Of a stretch of DNA of 5,692 bases, positions 1 to 5,692 are shown piece by piece. The notes below the pieces were generated by a model that ran no database searches, had not been told where the DNA came from, and was given only the letters and a program-made list of their open reading frames with translations. This DNA comes from Gammaproteobacteria bacterium (lineage in GTDB: Bacteria; Pseudomonadota; Gammaproteobacteria; Pseudomonadales; Porticoccaceae): NCBI GenBank assembly GCA_006227015.1, contig SBGI01000081.1:1-5692 (forward strand), read 5' to 3'. The translations under genes were made by a program, and so were the position numbers. Position 1 is the first letter of the stretch. Every line of letters begins with the position of its first letter.

Positions 1-95
1 CCGAAGCCGAAGCCGAAGCCGAAGCCGAAGCCGAAGCCGAAGCCGAAGCCGAAGCCGAAGCCGAAGCCGAAGCCGAAGCCGAAGCCGAAGCCGAA
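1..95 (+). repeat. Perfect hexanucleotide tandem repeat (CCGAAG)n inside a coding region
   Basis: Fifteen full copies of CCGAAG plus five bases of a sixteenth run without a single mismatch, and the array continues off the left edge, so its true length is unknown. In the frame that continues into the downstream protein it reads GAA-GCC, giving 16 Glu and 15 Ala codons here. The unit is six bases, so gain or loss of copies keeps the frame and only changes the length of a Glu-Ala linker. The absence of synonymous differences between copies suggests recent expansion by slippage (inference). A copy-number error in assembly is also possible for an array this long. Confidence 0.97.
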
Positions 96-641
96 CTCAG
101 TGTGAGGCTACCCGAAGACTTTAATGCAAGCTTTGATGAAACATGGCCTGCCGAAAACAAACCGCGTCAGCCATTTCCCTGGCAGTGGACCATCCTTGCT
201 GTCTTGGCCGCACTATTCATTGTTGCCCAATACGGTTTTTTCTATGCGGATGTGCTGGGAAAAAATTCGAGCTATCGCCCGTGGGTGTTGCGCTACTGTG
301 AGCTCTCCGGGTGCACAGTACCCGTTCTCCGTGACATCAATAAAATCCGTAGCGACACACTACTGGTCTACAGCAAGCCGGATACGCCCGGCGCGCTCTC
401 GGTTGATGCGGTCATTATCAATAACGCCGACTTTTACCAGCCCTTTCCGGACCTGTTGCTGCGCTTTGAAAACCTGCAGGGCGAAGCCGTGGCACAGAGG
501 CGACTGAGACCATTTGAGTACCTTGCCGGAGAAATGTCAGGTGCCAACATGATGCCCCCAAACCAGCCGGTGCGGCTGGGTCTGACACTGGTTGACCCGG
601 GGCAGGAAGCCGTCAGTTACTCGCTATTCATTCAGGAATAG
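1..641 (+). CDS. DUF3426 domain membrane protein, 3' part (N-terminus outside window)
   Basis: Role unknown. The frame is open from the left edge (first complete codon at 3) to TAG at 639-641, about 212 residues. In order it shows a Glu-Ala run (visible residues 1-31), an acidic/proline linker, one hydrophobic segment at about residues 63-81 (bases 189-245, rich in Ile, Leu, Ala, Val and Phe), and then a soluble domain. That domain has YCELSGC (two Cys three apart plus one Leu-Ser-Gly spacer) and a late QPFPDLLLRFENLQG...RRLRPFEYL block, both typical of DUF3426. Known full-length relatives usually begin with a zinc-ribbon (MJ0042-type) finger, which would lie upstream. The inferred topology is N-terminus in the cytoplasm and DUF3426 domain in the periplasm, where the two Cys could form a disulfide. 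A GTG at 102 is an internal Val codon, not the start, because the reading frame and low-complexity linker continue upstream. Relatives commonly sit next to dusB and fis in Pseudomonas-like genomes (recalled). Family confidence is high; function is not known. Confidence 0.88.
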   Translation, partial: EAEAEAEAEAEAEAEAEAEAEAEAEAEAEAELSVRLPEDFNASFDETWPAENKPRQPFPWQWTILAVLAALFIVAQYGFFYADVLGKNSSYRPWVLRYCELSGCTVPVLRDINKIRSDTLLVYSKPDTPGALSVDAVIINNADFYQPFPDLLLRFENLQGEAVAQRRLRPFEYLAGEMSGANMMPPNQPVRLGLTLVDPGQEAVSYSLFIQE

Positions 642-652
642 TCTTTATTCCT
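634..652. promoter_or_regulatory. 19-bp palindrome, candidate Fis-type operator upstream of dusB-fis
   Basis: AGGAATA and TATTCCT form a perfect 7-bp inverted repeat around a 5-base spacer (GTCTT). It covers the stop codon of the DUF3426 gene and overlaps the likely -35 region of the dusB-fis promoter. The 15-bp core at 636-650 fits the degenerate Fis consensus (G at 1, pyrimidine-purine at 4-5 and at 11-12, C at 15), but the central base is C rather than the preferred A/T. Fis represses its own operon in E. coli, so an autoregulatory site is expected here. Binding is inference. The palindrome could instead be a weak hairpin ending the upstream transcript, though no T-tract follows. Confidence 0.4.
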
Positions 653-673
653 TATCTCAAGTGCGGGTATTAT
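645..673 (+). promoter_or_regulatory. Putative sigma70 promoter of the dusB-fis(-purH) operon
   Basis: TATTAT at 668-673 matches the -10 consensus at five of six positions. The hexamer 17 bases upstream (645-650, TTATTC) is a poor -35. The bases after the -10 are GC-rich and run into six C residues (679-684), which puts the likely transcription start in or next to a C-run about 37 bases before the dusB start. A weak -35 and a GC-rich discriminator are features of stringently controlled, growth-rate-regulated promoters, including E. coli dusB-fis (established for E. coli; inferred here). It is the only good promoter candidate in the 75-base gap. Confidence 0.45.
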
Positions 674-703
674 AGCCACCCCCCTTTTCCGACATCGTTC
701 ATT

Positions 704-707
704 GAGG
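704..707 (+). promoter_or_regulatory. Ribosome binding site supporting the TTG start of dusB at 717
   Basis: GAGG lies nine bases before TTG at 717. The other in-frame candidate, TTG at 702, is preceded only by pyrimidine-rich sequence with no Shine-Dalgarno-like stretch, and this GAGG would fall inside its coding region. Confidence 0.6.
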
Positions 708-716
708 CAGCTCAAC

Positions 717-1703
717 TTGGTTACCATTGGCAATCACGTTCTGGCATCGCGCACTGTTCTGGCCCCCATGGCCGGCGTAACCGATCGCCCGTTCCGCCAA
801 TTGTGTAAGCGCCTGGGCGCCGGCATGACCGTGTCAGAAATGATCACTTCCGACACCAGCCTCTGGCATACCCGCAAAAGCCAGCAACGCCTTCCCCACG
901 AAGATGAGCCGACACCAAAGTCCGTGCAGATCGCGGGCAGCATCCCCGAAATGATGGCGGAAGCCGCCCGGCAAAACCTGCTGCTTGGCGCTGAAATTAT
1001 TGACATCAATATGGGCTGCCCCGCCAAAAAAGTCTGCAAACGGGCAGCAGGGTCGGCGTTGCTGAAAGATGAATCCTTGGTGGAAGATATTTTGCTGGCA
1101 GTTGTTAATGCGGTACAGGTGCCGGTCACGCTTAAAATACGTACAGGCTGGGACTCCGCATCGCGCAATGCCGTGAAAATTGCCAGAATTGCCGAGCAAT
1201 GTGGCATCCAGGCTCTTGCCGTCCACGGCCGCACCCGCGCCTGTCGGTTCAAGGGGGATGCCGAATACGACACCATTGCCGAGGTGGTGGCCTCTGTCGA
1301 TATCCCCGTGTTTGCCAACGGCGATATCCGCTCCCCCGAGCAGGCCAAACATGTGATCGACCACACTGGGGCGGCAGCTGTCATGATCGGCCGCGGTGCC
1401 CAGGGAAATCCCTGGCTGTTTCGCGAGATCAACCATTACCTTCAGACTGGCACACTGCTGGACTCCCCCACTGCCGAGGAACGGGTGGCAACTATCAGTG
1501 AGCACCTGTACGCCATACATGAACATTATGGTGACTATCTTGGCACGCGCATTGCTCGCAAACACATAGGCTGGTACGTTGACAACCTGCCGAGCGGTGA
1601 GACATTTCGGAAGTACTTCAATCAGCTGGACACCCCCAGCCAACAACAACAAAGCTTGAAACTCTTTTTGACGAGACAAGAAGAATGGGACACAGCCGCA
1701 TGA
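717..1703 (+). CDS. dusB: tRNA-dihydrouridine synthase B
   Basis: FMN- and NADPH-dependent enzyme that reduces specific uridines in the D-loop of tRNA to dihydrouridine in the cytoplasm. From the 717 TTG start it has 328 residues (E. coli DusB 321). Visible features are the TIM-barrel opening [12 protein letters not shown], the strongly conserved [11 protein letters not shown] with catalytic Cys101, TLKIRTGW with FMN-contacting Lys140, HGRTR beginning at His170, and the phosphate-binding ANGDI and [10 protein letters not shown] segments. The C-terminal helical tRNA-binding domain starts at about residue 250 and includes [13 protein letters not shown] 717 is preferred because GAGG lies nine bases upstream and the resulting start (M-V-T-I-G) lines up with the E. 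coli N-terminus; TTG 702 would add five residues. The last codon overlaps the fis start. The [10 protein letters not shown] variant after the catalytic Cys resembles Pseudomonas DusB. Family assignment is very secure; the exact start is less so. Confidence 0.95.
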   Translation: MVTIGNHVLASRTVLAPMAGVTDRPFRQLCKRLGAGMTVSEMITSDTSLWHTRKSQQRLPHEDEPTPKSVQIAGSIPEMMAEAARQNLLLGAEIIDINMGCPAKKVCKRAAGSALLKDESLVEDILLAVVNAVQVPVTLKIRTGWDSASRNAVKIARIAEQCGIQALAVHGRTRACRFKGDAEYDTIAEVVASVDIPVFANGDIRSPEQAKHVIDHTGAAAVMIGRGAQGNPWLFREINHYLQTGTLLDSPTAEERVATISEHLYAIHEHYGDYLGTRIARKHIGWYVDNLPSGETFRKYFNQLDTPSQQQQSLKLFLTRQEEWDTAA

Positions 1704-1996
1704 GCGCCATTGACACCTTTACTATCCAGGCGGAAATGAACACCGAATCCCTGGATAACGGCCATCAACATGAATCTTTACACCAGTGCGTTGCCCAGGC
1801 ACTGGAGAAATACTTTCTTCATCTGGACGGGCAGCCCACCAATGAACTCTACCAGCTGGTATTGAGTGAGGTGGAAGTGCCATTGCTGGAAGCAGTGCTG
1901 GCCTACACTCGCAACAACCAGAGCAAGGCTGCGGAAATGCTTGGCCTAAACCGCGGCACCCTTAGAAAAAAACTCAAACAATACAACCTGCTGTAA
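1700..1996 (+). CDS. fis: DNA-binding protein Fis (factor for inversion stimulation)
   Basis: Small homodimeric nucleoid protein that bends DNA and regulates rRNA, tRNA and many growth-phase genes. From ATG 1700 it is 98 residues, the same length as E. coli Fis, and aligns with it without a gap. The dimerisation core ([21 protein letters not shown], about 35-55) and the C-terminal helix-turn-helix (73-95) are clear. Residues equivalent to E. coli DNA contacts Asn73, Asn84, Arg85, Thr87, Arg89 and Lys90 are all present; Thr75 is Ser. The N-terminal arm (1-26) differs strongly from E. coli. The start forms ATGA with the dusB stop, with GGGA at 1687-1690 nine bases upstream. An in-frame ATG at 1685 would add five residues but has no well-spaced ribosome site. 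Translational coupling to dusB is inferred, and co-transcription into purH is likely given the 15-base gap. Confidence 0.96.
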   Translation: MSAIDTFTIQAEMNTESLDNGHQHESLHQCVAQALEKYFLHLDGQPTNELYQLVLSEVEVPLLEAVLAYTRNNQSKAAEMLGLNRGTLRKKLKQYNLL

Positions 1997-2011
1997 GACT
2001 TAGAGGACGAG

Positions 2012-3586
2012 ATGAGCGACCTGCGTAAAGTATCCCGCGCCCTGATCAGTGTTTCCGATAAAACCGGAATTGCCGATTTTGCCCGAGCCCTGGCCGATCA
2101 GGGGGTAGAGCTGCTATCTACTGGCGGCACGTACCGCCTGCTAAACGAGAATGGCATTCCCGTGCGTGAAGTCTCTGACTACACTGGCTTCCCCGAGATG
2201 ATGGATGGCCGCGTCAAAACACTGCACCCCAAGGTGCACGGCGGTATTCTCGGCCGTCGCGGCACTGACGATGCTGTCATGGACGAACACGGCATCCTAC
2301 CCATCGACATGGTGGTCGTTAATCTCTACCCGTTTGCCAGCACCGTAGCCGATCCCAACTGCGACCTGCCCACCGCCATCGAAAACATTGATATTGGCGG
2401 CCCCACCATGGTTCGCTCCGCTGCAAAAAACCACAAGGATGTTGCCATCGTGGTCAACGCCAGCGACTACAGCGCCGTGCTCGAGGAAATGCAGTCCAAT
2501 AACGGCCAGCTCGCTTATGACACGCGCTACAGCCTGATGGTGAAGGCCTTCGAACACACTGCCGCCTACGACGGCATGATTGCCAACCACTTCGGCGCGC
2601 GCGACACGGCGAATAAGAAACGCGACTTCCCCGACACCTTTAATACGCAGTTCCTGAAAACCCAGGAAATGCGCTACGGTGAAAACCCGCATCAGAAGGC
2701 GGCCTTCTATGTCGAAGCCAATCCGGCAGATACCGGTGTCGCCACAGCCCGTCAGCTACAGGGCAAGGAACTGTCCTACAACAATATCGCCGATACCGAT
2801 GCGGCACTGGAGTGCGTCAAGCAATTTGATGTCCCGGCCTGCGTTATTGTTAAACACGCCAATCCCTGCGGCGTTGCCGTTGCGGTCGACATTAACACGG
2901 CCTACGACCTGGCCTTTGCCACTGACCCCGAGTCGGCCTTCGGCGGCATCATTGCCTTCAACCGCGAGCTCGATGCCGCCACTGCGGAAGCCATCTGCGA
3001 GCGCCAGTTCGTGGAAGTCATAATTGCACCGAGCGTTTCCGCCGCTGCCATAGAGGCTGTCAGCAGCAAGAAAAATGTTCGCCTGCTGGAGTGCGGTCAG
3101 TGGGGTGACAACCGTCCCCAGGAATTCGATTTCAAGCGCGTCAACGGCGGCCTGCTGGTACAGGATCGCGATAACGGCATGGTCACAGCGTCCGACCTGA
3201 AGGTGGTTACCGAACGCAAACCCACAGATGAGGAACTGACCGACCTGCTGTTTGCCTGGAAAGTGGCAAAAATGGTCAAGTCCAACGCCATCGTTTATGC
3301 CAAAAACAATCAGACTATCGGTGTCGGCGCCGGCCAGATGAGCCGCGTTAACTCAGCGAGAATCGCCGCCATCAAGGCGGAACATGCTGGCCTCGAAGTA
3401 AAAGGGGCAGTGATGGCCTCCGACGCCTTCTTTCCGTTCCGCGACGGCATCGACAATGCCGCCAAGGTGGGTATCAGCTGTGTTATCCAGCCCGGTGGTT
3501 CCATCCGTGATGATGAAGTGATTGCCGCAGCGGATGAACACGGTATGGCCATGGTCTTCACGGGCATGCGTCACTTCCGCCACTGA
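2012..3586 (+). CDS. purH: Bifunctional AICAR formyltransferase / IMP cyclohydrolase
   Basis: Catalyses the last two steps of de novo IMP synthesis: formyl transfer from 10-formyl-THF to AICAR, then ring closure of FAICAR. It is a cytoplasmic, typically homodimeric enzyme. The 524 residues compare with 529 in E. coli. The N-terminal cyclohydrolase (MGS-like) domain, about 1-195, carries STGGT (36-40), [24 protein letters not shown] ending at 78 with Lys69, and [10 protein letters not shown] (133-142). The transferase domain has RYGENPHQ (221-228), the catalytic Lys281-His282 in [17 protein letters not shown] (309-317), [10 protein letters not shown] with Asn425, and MASDAFFPF (468-476), and ends in RHFRH. 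All key residues I can recall are intact. ATG 2012 is preceded by AGAGGA at 2002-2007. It lies 15 bases after fis and 93 bases before purD, so it probably shares the dusB-fis transcript. No sign of truncation or transfer. Confidence 0.98.
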   Translation: MSDLRKVSRALISVSDKTGIADFARALADQGVELLSTGGTYRLLNENGIPVREVSDYTGFPEMMDGRVKTLHPKVHGGILGRRGTDDAVMDEHGILPIDMVVVNLYPFASTVADPNCDLPTAIENIDIGGPTMVRSAAKNHKDVAIVVNASDYSAVLEEMQSNNGQLAYDTRYSLMVKAFEHTAAYDGMIANHFGARDTANKKRDFPDTFNTQFLKTQEMRYGENPHQKAAFYVEANPADTGVATARQLQGKELSYNNIADTDAALECVKQFDVPACVIVKHANPCGVAVAVDINTAYDLAFATDPESAFGGIIAFNRELDAATAEAICERQFVEVIIAPSVSAAAIEAVSSKKNVRLLECGQWGDNRPQEFDFKRVNGGLLVQDRDNGMVTASDLKVVTERKPTDEELTDLLFAWKVAKMVKSNAIVYAKNNQTIGVGAGQMSRVNSARIAAIKAEHAGLEVKGAVMASDAFFPFRDGIDNAAKVGISCVIQPGGSIRDDEVIAAADEHGMAMVFTGMRHFRH

Positions 3587-3603
3587 TTGCGGTCAAACGC
3601 AAT
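3586..3603. repeat. 18-bp inverted repeat starting at the purH stop codon
   Basis: ATTGCG (3586-3591) and CGCAAT (3598-3603) are perfect complements around GTCAAA. As RNA it would form a small six-pair hairpin directly after purH. The right arm (CGCAA, 3598-3602) can alternatively pair with TTGCG at 3619-3623, the foot of the next hairpin. The outward TTGCG...CGCAA order is opposite to the E. coli PurR operator, so it is not an obvious PurR box. Function unknown. Confidence 0.35.
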
Positions 3604-3618
3604 TTCAGGGTTTTGATT

Positions 3619-3647
3619 TTGCGGCGATTGTTCCTTGCCGGTACAAT
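3619..3647 (+). promoter_or_regulatory. Possible internal promoter for purD
   Basis: TTGCGG (3619-3624) and TACAAT (3642-3647) are separated by 17 bases, matching the sigma70 -35 at three of six and -10 at five of six positions. Transcription would begin at about 3654, giving a leader of roughly 26 bases before the purD ATG. The promoter coincides almost exactly with an 11-bp perfect inverted repeat, so the same DNA could be promoter, operator or terminator. Evidence is hexamer matching only. Confidence 0.4.
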
Positions 3648-3663
3648 CGCCGCTTTCATTTTC
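3621..3663 (+). terminator. Perfect 11-bp hairpin with T-rich tail in the purH-purD gap (terminator or attenuator candidate)
   Basis: GCGGCGATTGT (3621-3631) and its exact complement ACAATCGCCGC (3643-3653) flank an 11-base loop. Seven of the first nine stem pairs counted from the base include a strong G-C foot, and TTTCATTTTC follows at 3654-3663. This is the shape of an intrinsic terminator on the + strand; on the - strand the following bases are A-rich, so it is one-directional. Placed between two genes of one pathway it could cause partial termination after purH. The interrupted T-tract and long loop argue for modest efficiency. Confidence 0.45.
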
Positions 3664-3679
3664 GGCAAGAGAATCCCCC

Positions 3680-4972
3680 ATGAATATTCTGGTAATCGGC
3701 TCCGGTGGACGGGAACACGCACTGGCGTGGAAGGCAGCGCAAGGCGAGGGCGTAGACACCGTTTACGTCGCACCCGGTAACGCCGGCACCGCCCTGGAAG
3801 CCAATCTGCAGAATGTCGATATCCAGGTCAGTGATTTCCCAGCCCTGGCCGATTTTGCCGAACAAAATGATGTTGCCCTGACCATTGTTGGCCCGGAGCA
3901 ACCCCTGGTGGACGGTATCGTCGACTTCTTCGCCGAGCGCGGCCTGCGCGCTTTTGGACCCAGCAAGGGCGCCGCACAACTGGAAGGCTCCAAGGCTTTC
4001 ACCAAGGACTTCCTGGCACGCCACAGGATTCCCACCGCCGATTACCAGAACTTTACTGAGATCGAGCCGGCGCTGGCCTATCTTCGCGAGAAAGGCGCCC
4101 CGATTGTGGTCAAGGCCGACGGTCTCGCCGCCGGCAAAGGTGTGATTGTAGCCAGCACCCTTGAAGAAGCAGAAAACGCTGTGCGCGATATGCTGGCGGG
4201 CAACGCCTTTGGCGAGGCCGGTCACCGGGTGGTTATCGAGGAATTTCTGGCCGGTGAGGAAGCCAGCTTTATTGTCATCGTGGACGGCGAACACATCCTG
4301 CCAATGGCAACTTCCCAGGACCATAAGGCCCGGGATGACGGCGACAAGGGACCCAACACTGGCGGCATGGGCGCCTACTCCCCGGCACCGGTAGTGACCC
4401 CGGCAATCCACGATCGCATTATGGATGAAGTCATCTTCCCGACCGTCGAGGGCATGGCCGCAGAAGGCAATAGTTATACGGGCTTTCTCTACGCCGGCCT
4501 GATGATCATGGCCGACGGCAGCCCCAAAGTCATTGAGTACAATTGCCGTTTTGGCGACCCTGAAACTCAGCCAATCATGATGCGCCTACAATCGGACCTG
4601 GTGGCACTGTGCAATTCAGCCCTGGATAAAACACTGGATCAATGCACTGTAGACTGGGACCCAAGAGCTGCTCTTGGCGTGGTGCTGGCCGCTGGGGGAT
4701 ACCCCAACAGCTATCACAAAGGCGACATTATTTCAGGCCTTCCCACCGAAGAGCTCGAAGATCGCAAGGTGTTTCACGCGGGCACAAAGAACATCGACGG
4801 ACAAGTCACCACCAATGGTGGCAGAGTTCTTTGCGCCGTGGGCCTGGGTGAAACTGTGGGTGAAGCACAGCAACGCGCTTATGATCTGACCAAACAGATC
4901 TCCTGGGATAAGGTCTACTACCGTACAGATATTGGCTATCGGGCTGTGGCACGGGAACAGAATGGGAAGTAA
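3680..4972 (+). CDS. purD: Phosphoribosylamine-glycine ligase (GAR synthetase)
   Basis: Second committed step of purine synthesis: joins 5-phosphoribosylamine and glycine using ATP to give GAR, in the cytoplasm. From ATG 3680 the protein has 430 residues (E. coli 429) and aligns along its full length. It opens with MNILVIGSGGREHA (N-domain phosphate loop, Gly7-Ala14), then LEGSKAFTKDFL (101-112). The ATP-grasp domain shows VVKADGLAAGKGV (143-155), EEFLAGEEASF (187-197), GPNTGGMGAYSP (224-235) and VIEYNCRFGDPETQP, with Glu286 and Asn288 as likely metal ligands. The C-domain includes LAAGGYP and KVFHAGTK. AAGAGA at 3667-3672 is a well-spaced ribosome site. An in-frame TTG at 3635 would add 15 non-homologous residues and lies inside the hairpin, so I reject it. 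Purine pathway partner purH lies upstream. No missing key residues. Confidence 0.98.
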   Translation: MNILVIGSGGREHALAWKAAQGEGVDTVYVAPGNAGTALEANLQNVDIQVSDFPALADFAEQNDVALTIVGPEQPLVDGIVDFFAERGLRAFGPSKGAAQLEGSKAFTKDFLARHRIPTADYQNFTEIEPALAYLREKGAPIVVKADGLAAGKGVIVASTLEEAENAVRDMLAGNAFGEAGHRVVIEEFLAGEEASFIVIVDGEHILPMATSQDHKARDDGDKGPNTGGMGAYSPAPVVTPAIHDRIMDEVIFPTVEGMAAEGNSYTGFLYAGLMIMADGSPKVIEYNCRFGDPETQPIMMRLQSDLVALCNSALDKTLDQCTVDWDPRAALGVVLAAGGYPNSYHKGDIISGLPTEELEDRKVFHAGTKNIDGQVTTNGGRVLCAVGLGETVGEAQQRAYDLTKQISWDKVYYRTDIGYRAVAREQNGK

Positions 4973-5049
4973 CTCTTAGTTACAAAAACACCCAGTTCAT
5001 AATGAGACTCTCGTGTAAAGCGCCAGCAGTGTTTAGGTGCCTTAGCTGG
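4973..5049. other. Intergenic gap between convergent purD and MBL-fold gene
   Basis: This 77-base gap separates two convergent genes but shows no convincing terminator. There are two weak inverted repeats: GTAACT/AGTTAC at 4969-4983 spanning the purD stop (three-base loop, followed by A-rich rather than T-rich sequence), and GCCAGC/GCTGGC at 5022-5027 and 5045-5050 with a 17-base loop, touching the stop of the reverse gene. Either could be chance. Confidence 0.3.
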
Positions 5050-5692
5050 CTATGCTGAACTCCGCTCTATCCCCCCTAACCACACATCAATACCCTGGGC
5101 ATTGAGCGCAATATCCATCGCCAGATCATTGAGAATTTCAGCGGCGTCGACATTTGGCCATTGTTCCAGAATTTGCTGCCTAAGCAATTCAGACAATTTC
5201 TCGGCAATCTCCTGCTCCAGGCCATCTCCTGGTTCCAGAGCCAGAGCCATCTGGCTCCAATCCCTGATCTGCTGTTTAAGGCTTTGCACATAGTTAGAGG
5301 GAGACTCCAGGACGCCATAATGCGTCAGATACATGCGCTGTGGATCATAACTCATCAACAAATCCACAGAATCCAGTAACCTGTCCGGGTTAAACTGCAC
5401 AGGAGTAGTGGTCGGAAGAATGAAGCGTTCTCCTTGCAGCGCCCTGAAACGATAACTCAAACCAAATGTATCGCCAGTAAACCAGCCTTTACTTTTCATA
5501 TCCCAGACACAGAAGTGATGCTCCGCATGCCCAGGAGTGTGGCGTATTTGAAACGACCGCCCAGCTAGCACAATTTCGGCGCCATCTTCTGCCGACAGGA
5601 CACGCTCATTACTTACAGGAAGAATCTCTCCATAGAGCTCTTTATACGTATCTTCCCCATATACAGCCTTAACCCCTTCTATCAGCCGACTG
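5050..5692 (-). CDS. Metallo-beta-lactamase-fold metallohydrolase, C-terminal part (5' end outside window)
   Basis: Probable cytoplasmic metal-dependent hydrolase; substrate unknown. Reading the - strand, the frame is open from the right edge (first full codon 5691-5689) to a TAG at 5052-5050, 213 visible residues. A GTG at 5571 is internal, because 40 further residues continue upstream without a stop. Visible MBL motifs are TPGHAEHHF with metal ligand His55, FTGD with bridging Asp74, and YLTHYG with His124; the HxHxDH motif should lie just outside the window. Between them, TFGLSYRF and LPTTTPVQFNP match a group of COG0491-type MBL hydrolases seen in proteobacteria (recalled). A C-terminal helical extension of about 85 residues follows, with LEQEIAEKLSELLRQQILEQWP. 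It is convergent with purD and seems less G+C-rich than the purine genes by eye. This is not a beta-lactamase claim; the fold covers glyoxalases, thioesterases and others. Confidence 0.85.
   Translation of the reverse strand, partial: SRLIEGVKAVYGEDTYKELYGEILPVSNERVLSAEDGAEIVLAGRSFQIRHTPGHAEHHFCVWDMKSKGWFTGDTFGLSYRFRALQGERFILPTTTPVQFNPDRLLDSVDLLMSYDPQRMYLTHYGVLESPSNYVQSLKQQIRDWSQMALALEPGDGLEQEIAEKLSELLRQQILEQWPNVDAAEILNDLAMDIALNAQGIDVWLGGIERSSA

Noticed and set aside
1..95. CRISPR-like or intergenic repeat array
   Set aside because: The unit is six bases with no spacers and it reads as Glu-Ala in frame with the downstream protein; it is a coding microsatellite.
102..104. GTG as the true start of the DUF3426 protein
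   Set aside because: The same frame is open to the left edge through the Glu-Ala run, and the family normally has an N-terminal zinc ribbon upstream.
734..1679. Long antisense open frames over dusB
   Set aside because: They have no recognisable domain and mirror a strongly conserved gene; typical by-products of GC-biased codons.
1685..1699. ATG 1685 as the fis start
   Set aside because: Starting at 1700 gives 98 residues collinear with E. coli Fis, an ATGA overlap with dusB and a ribosome site at proper distance; 1685 has none. Not fully excluded.
3587..3603. PurR operator upstream of purD
   Set aside because: The half-sites are in outward order (TTGCG...CGCAA) with a six-base centre, not the ACGCAAACG-TTTGCGT arrangement known from E. 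coli.
3635..3679. TTG 3635 as the purD start
   Set aside because: The added 15 residues have no counterpart in PurD, and the codon lies in the hairpin loop; ATG 3680 has a good ribosome site and the conserved MNILVIGSGG opening.
3656..4411. 251-codon antisense open frame over the start of purD
   Set aside because: It covers the conserved purD sequence and the composition follows from purD codons; no independent ribosome site or motif seen.
4969..4983. GTAACT/AGTTAC hairpin as the purD terminator
   Set aside because: It is AT-rich, only six pairs, and is followed by A-rich rather than T-rich sequence on the + strand.
5050..5692. Antibiotic-resistance beta-lactamase
   Set aside because: The visible motifs fit a general MBL-fold hydrolase group with a TPGHAEHH and PTTTPVQF signature; nothing points to beta-lactam hydrolysis, and no signal peptide can be seen because the 5' end is missing.

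Overview
The window looks like core chromosome of a gammaproteobacterium. The gene order DUF3426 protein, dusB, fis, purH, purD matches the Pseudomonas-type arrangement as I recall it, and the proteins align closely, by memory, with Escherichia coli and Pseudomonas homologues. Fis is largely restricted to Gammaproteobacteria and their close relatives, which supports the placement. I cannot name the genus. Base composition is moderate, a little above half G+C by eye.

Layout. Positions 1-641 (+) hold the 3' part of a gene for a membrane-anchored DUF3426 protein. The window opens inside a perfect hexanucleotide repeat of that gene, which encodes a Glu-Ala dipeptide run. Positions 642-716 hold a short intergenic region with a plausible promoter and a 19-bp palindrome. 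Next come dusB (717-1703, tRNA-dihydrouridine synthase B, TTG start), fis (1700-1996, nucleoid protein, overlapping the dusB stop by ATGA) and purH (2012-3586, bifunctional last steps of IMP synthesis, 15 bp after fis). The 93-bp gap to purD holds two inverted repeats, one an 11-bp perfect stem with a T-rich tail, plus a promoter-like hexamer pair. purD (3680-4972, GAR synthetase) follows. On the opposite strand, a convergent metallo-beta-lactamase-fold hydrolase (5050-5692) runs off the right edge.

How the genes fit together. dusB and fis form a translationally coupled pair, as in E. coli, where dusB is the leader gene of the fis operon. purH and purD encode enzymes of de novo purine synthesis. 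The tight spacing from dusB to purH suggests that tRNA modification, the growth-phase regulator and purine synthesis share a transcript, with purD possibly under extra control at the hairpin/promoter region. The MBL-fold gene is a separate transcription unit.

No undescribed multi-gene system is visible; this is mostly housekeeping DNA. The parts worth a second look are the Glu-Ala microsatellite, the palindrome at the dusB-fis promoter, and the structured purH-purD gap.
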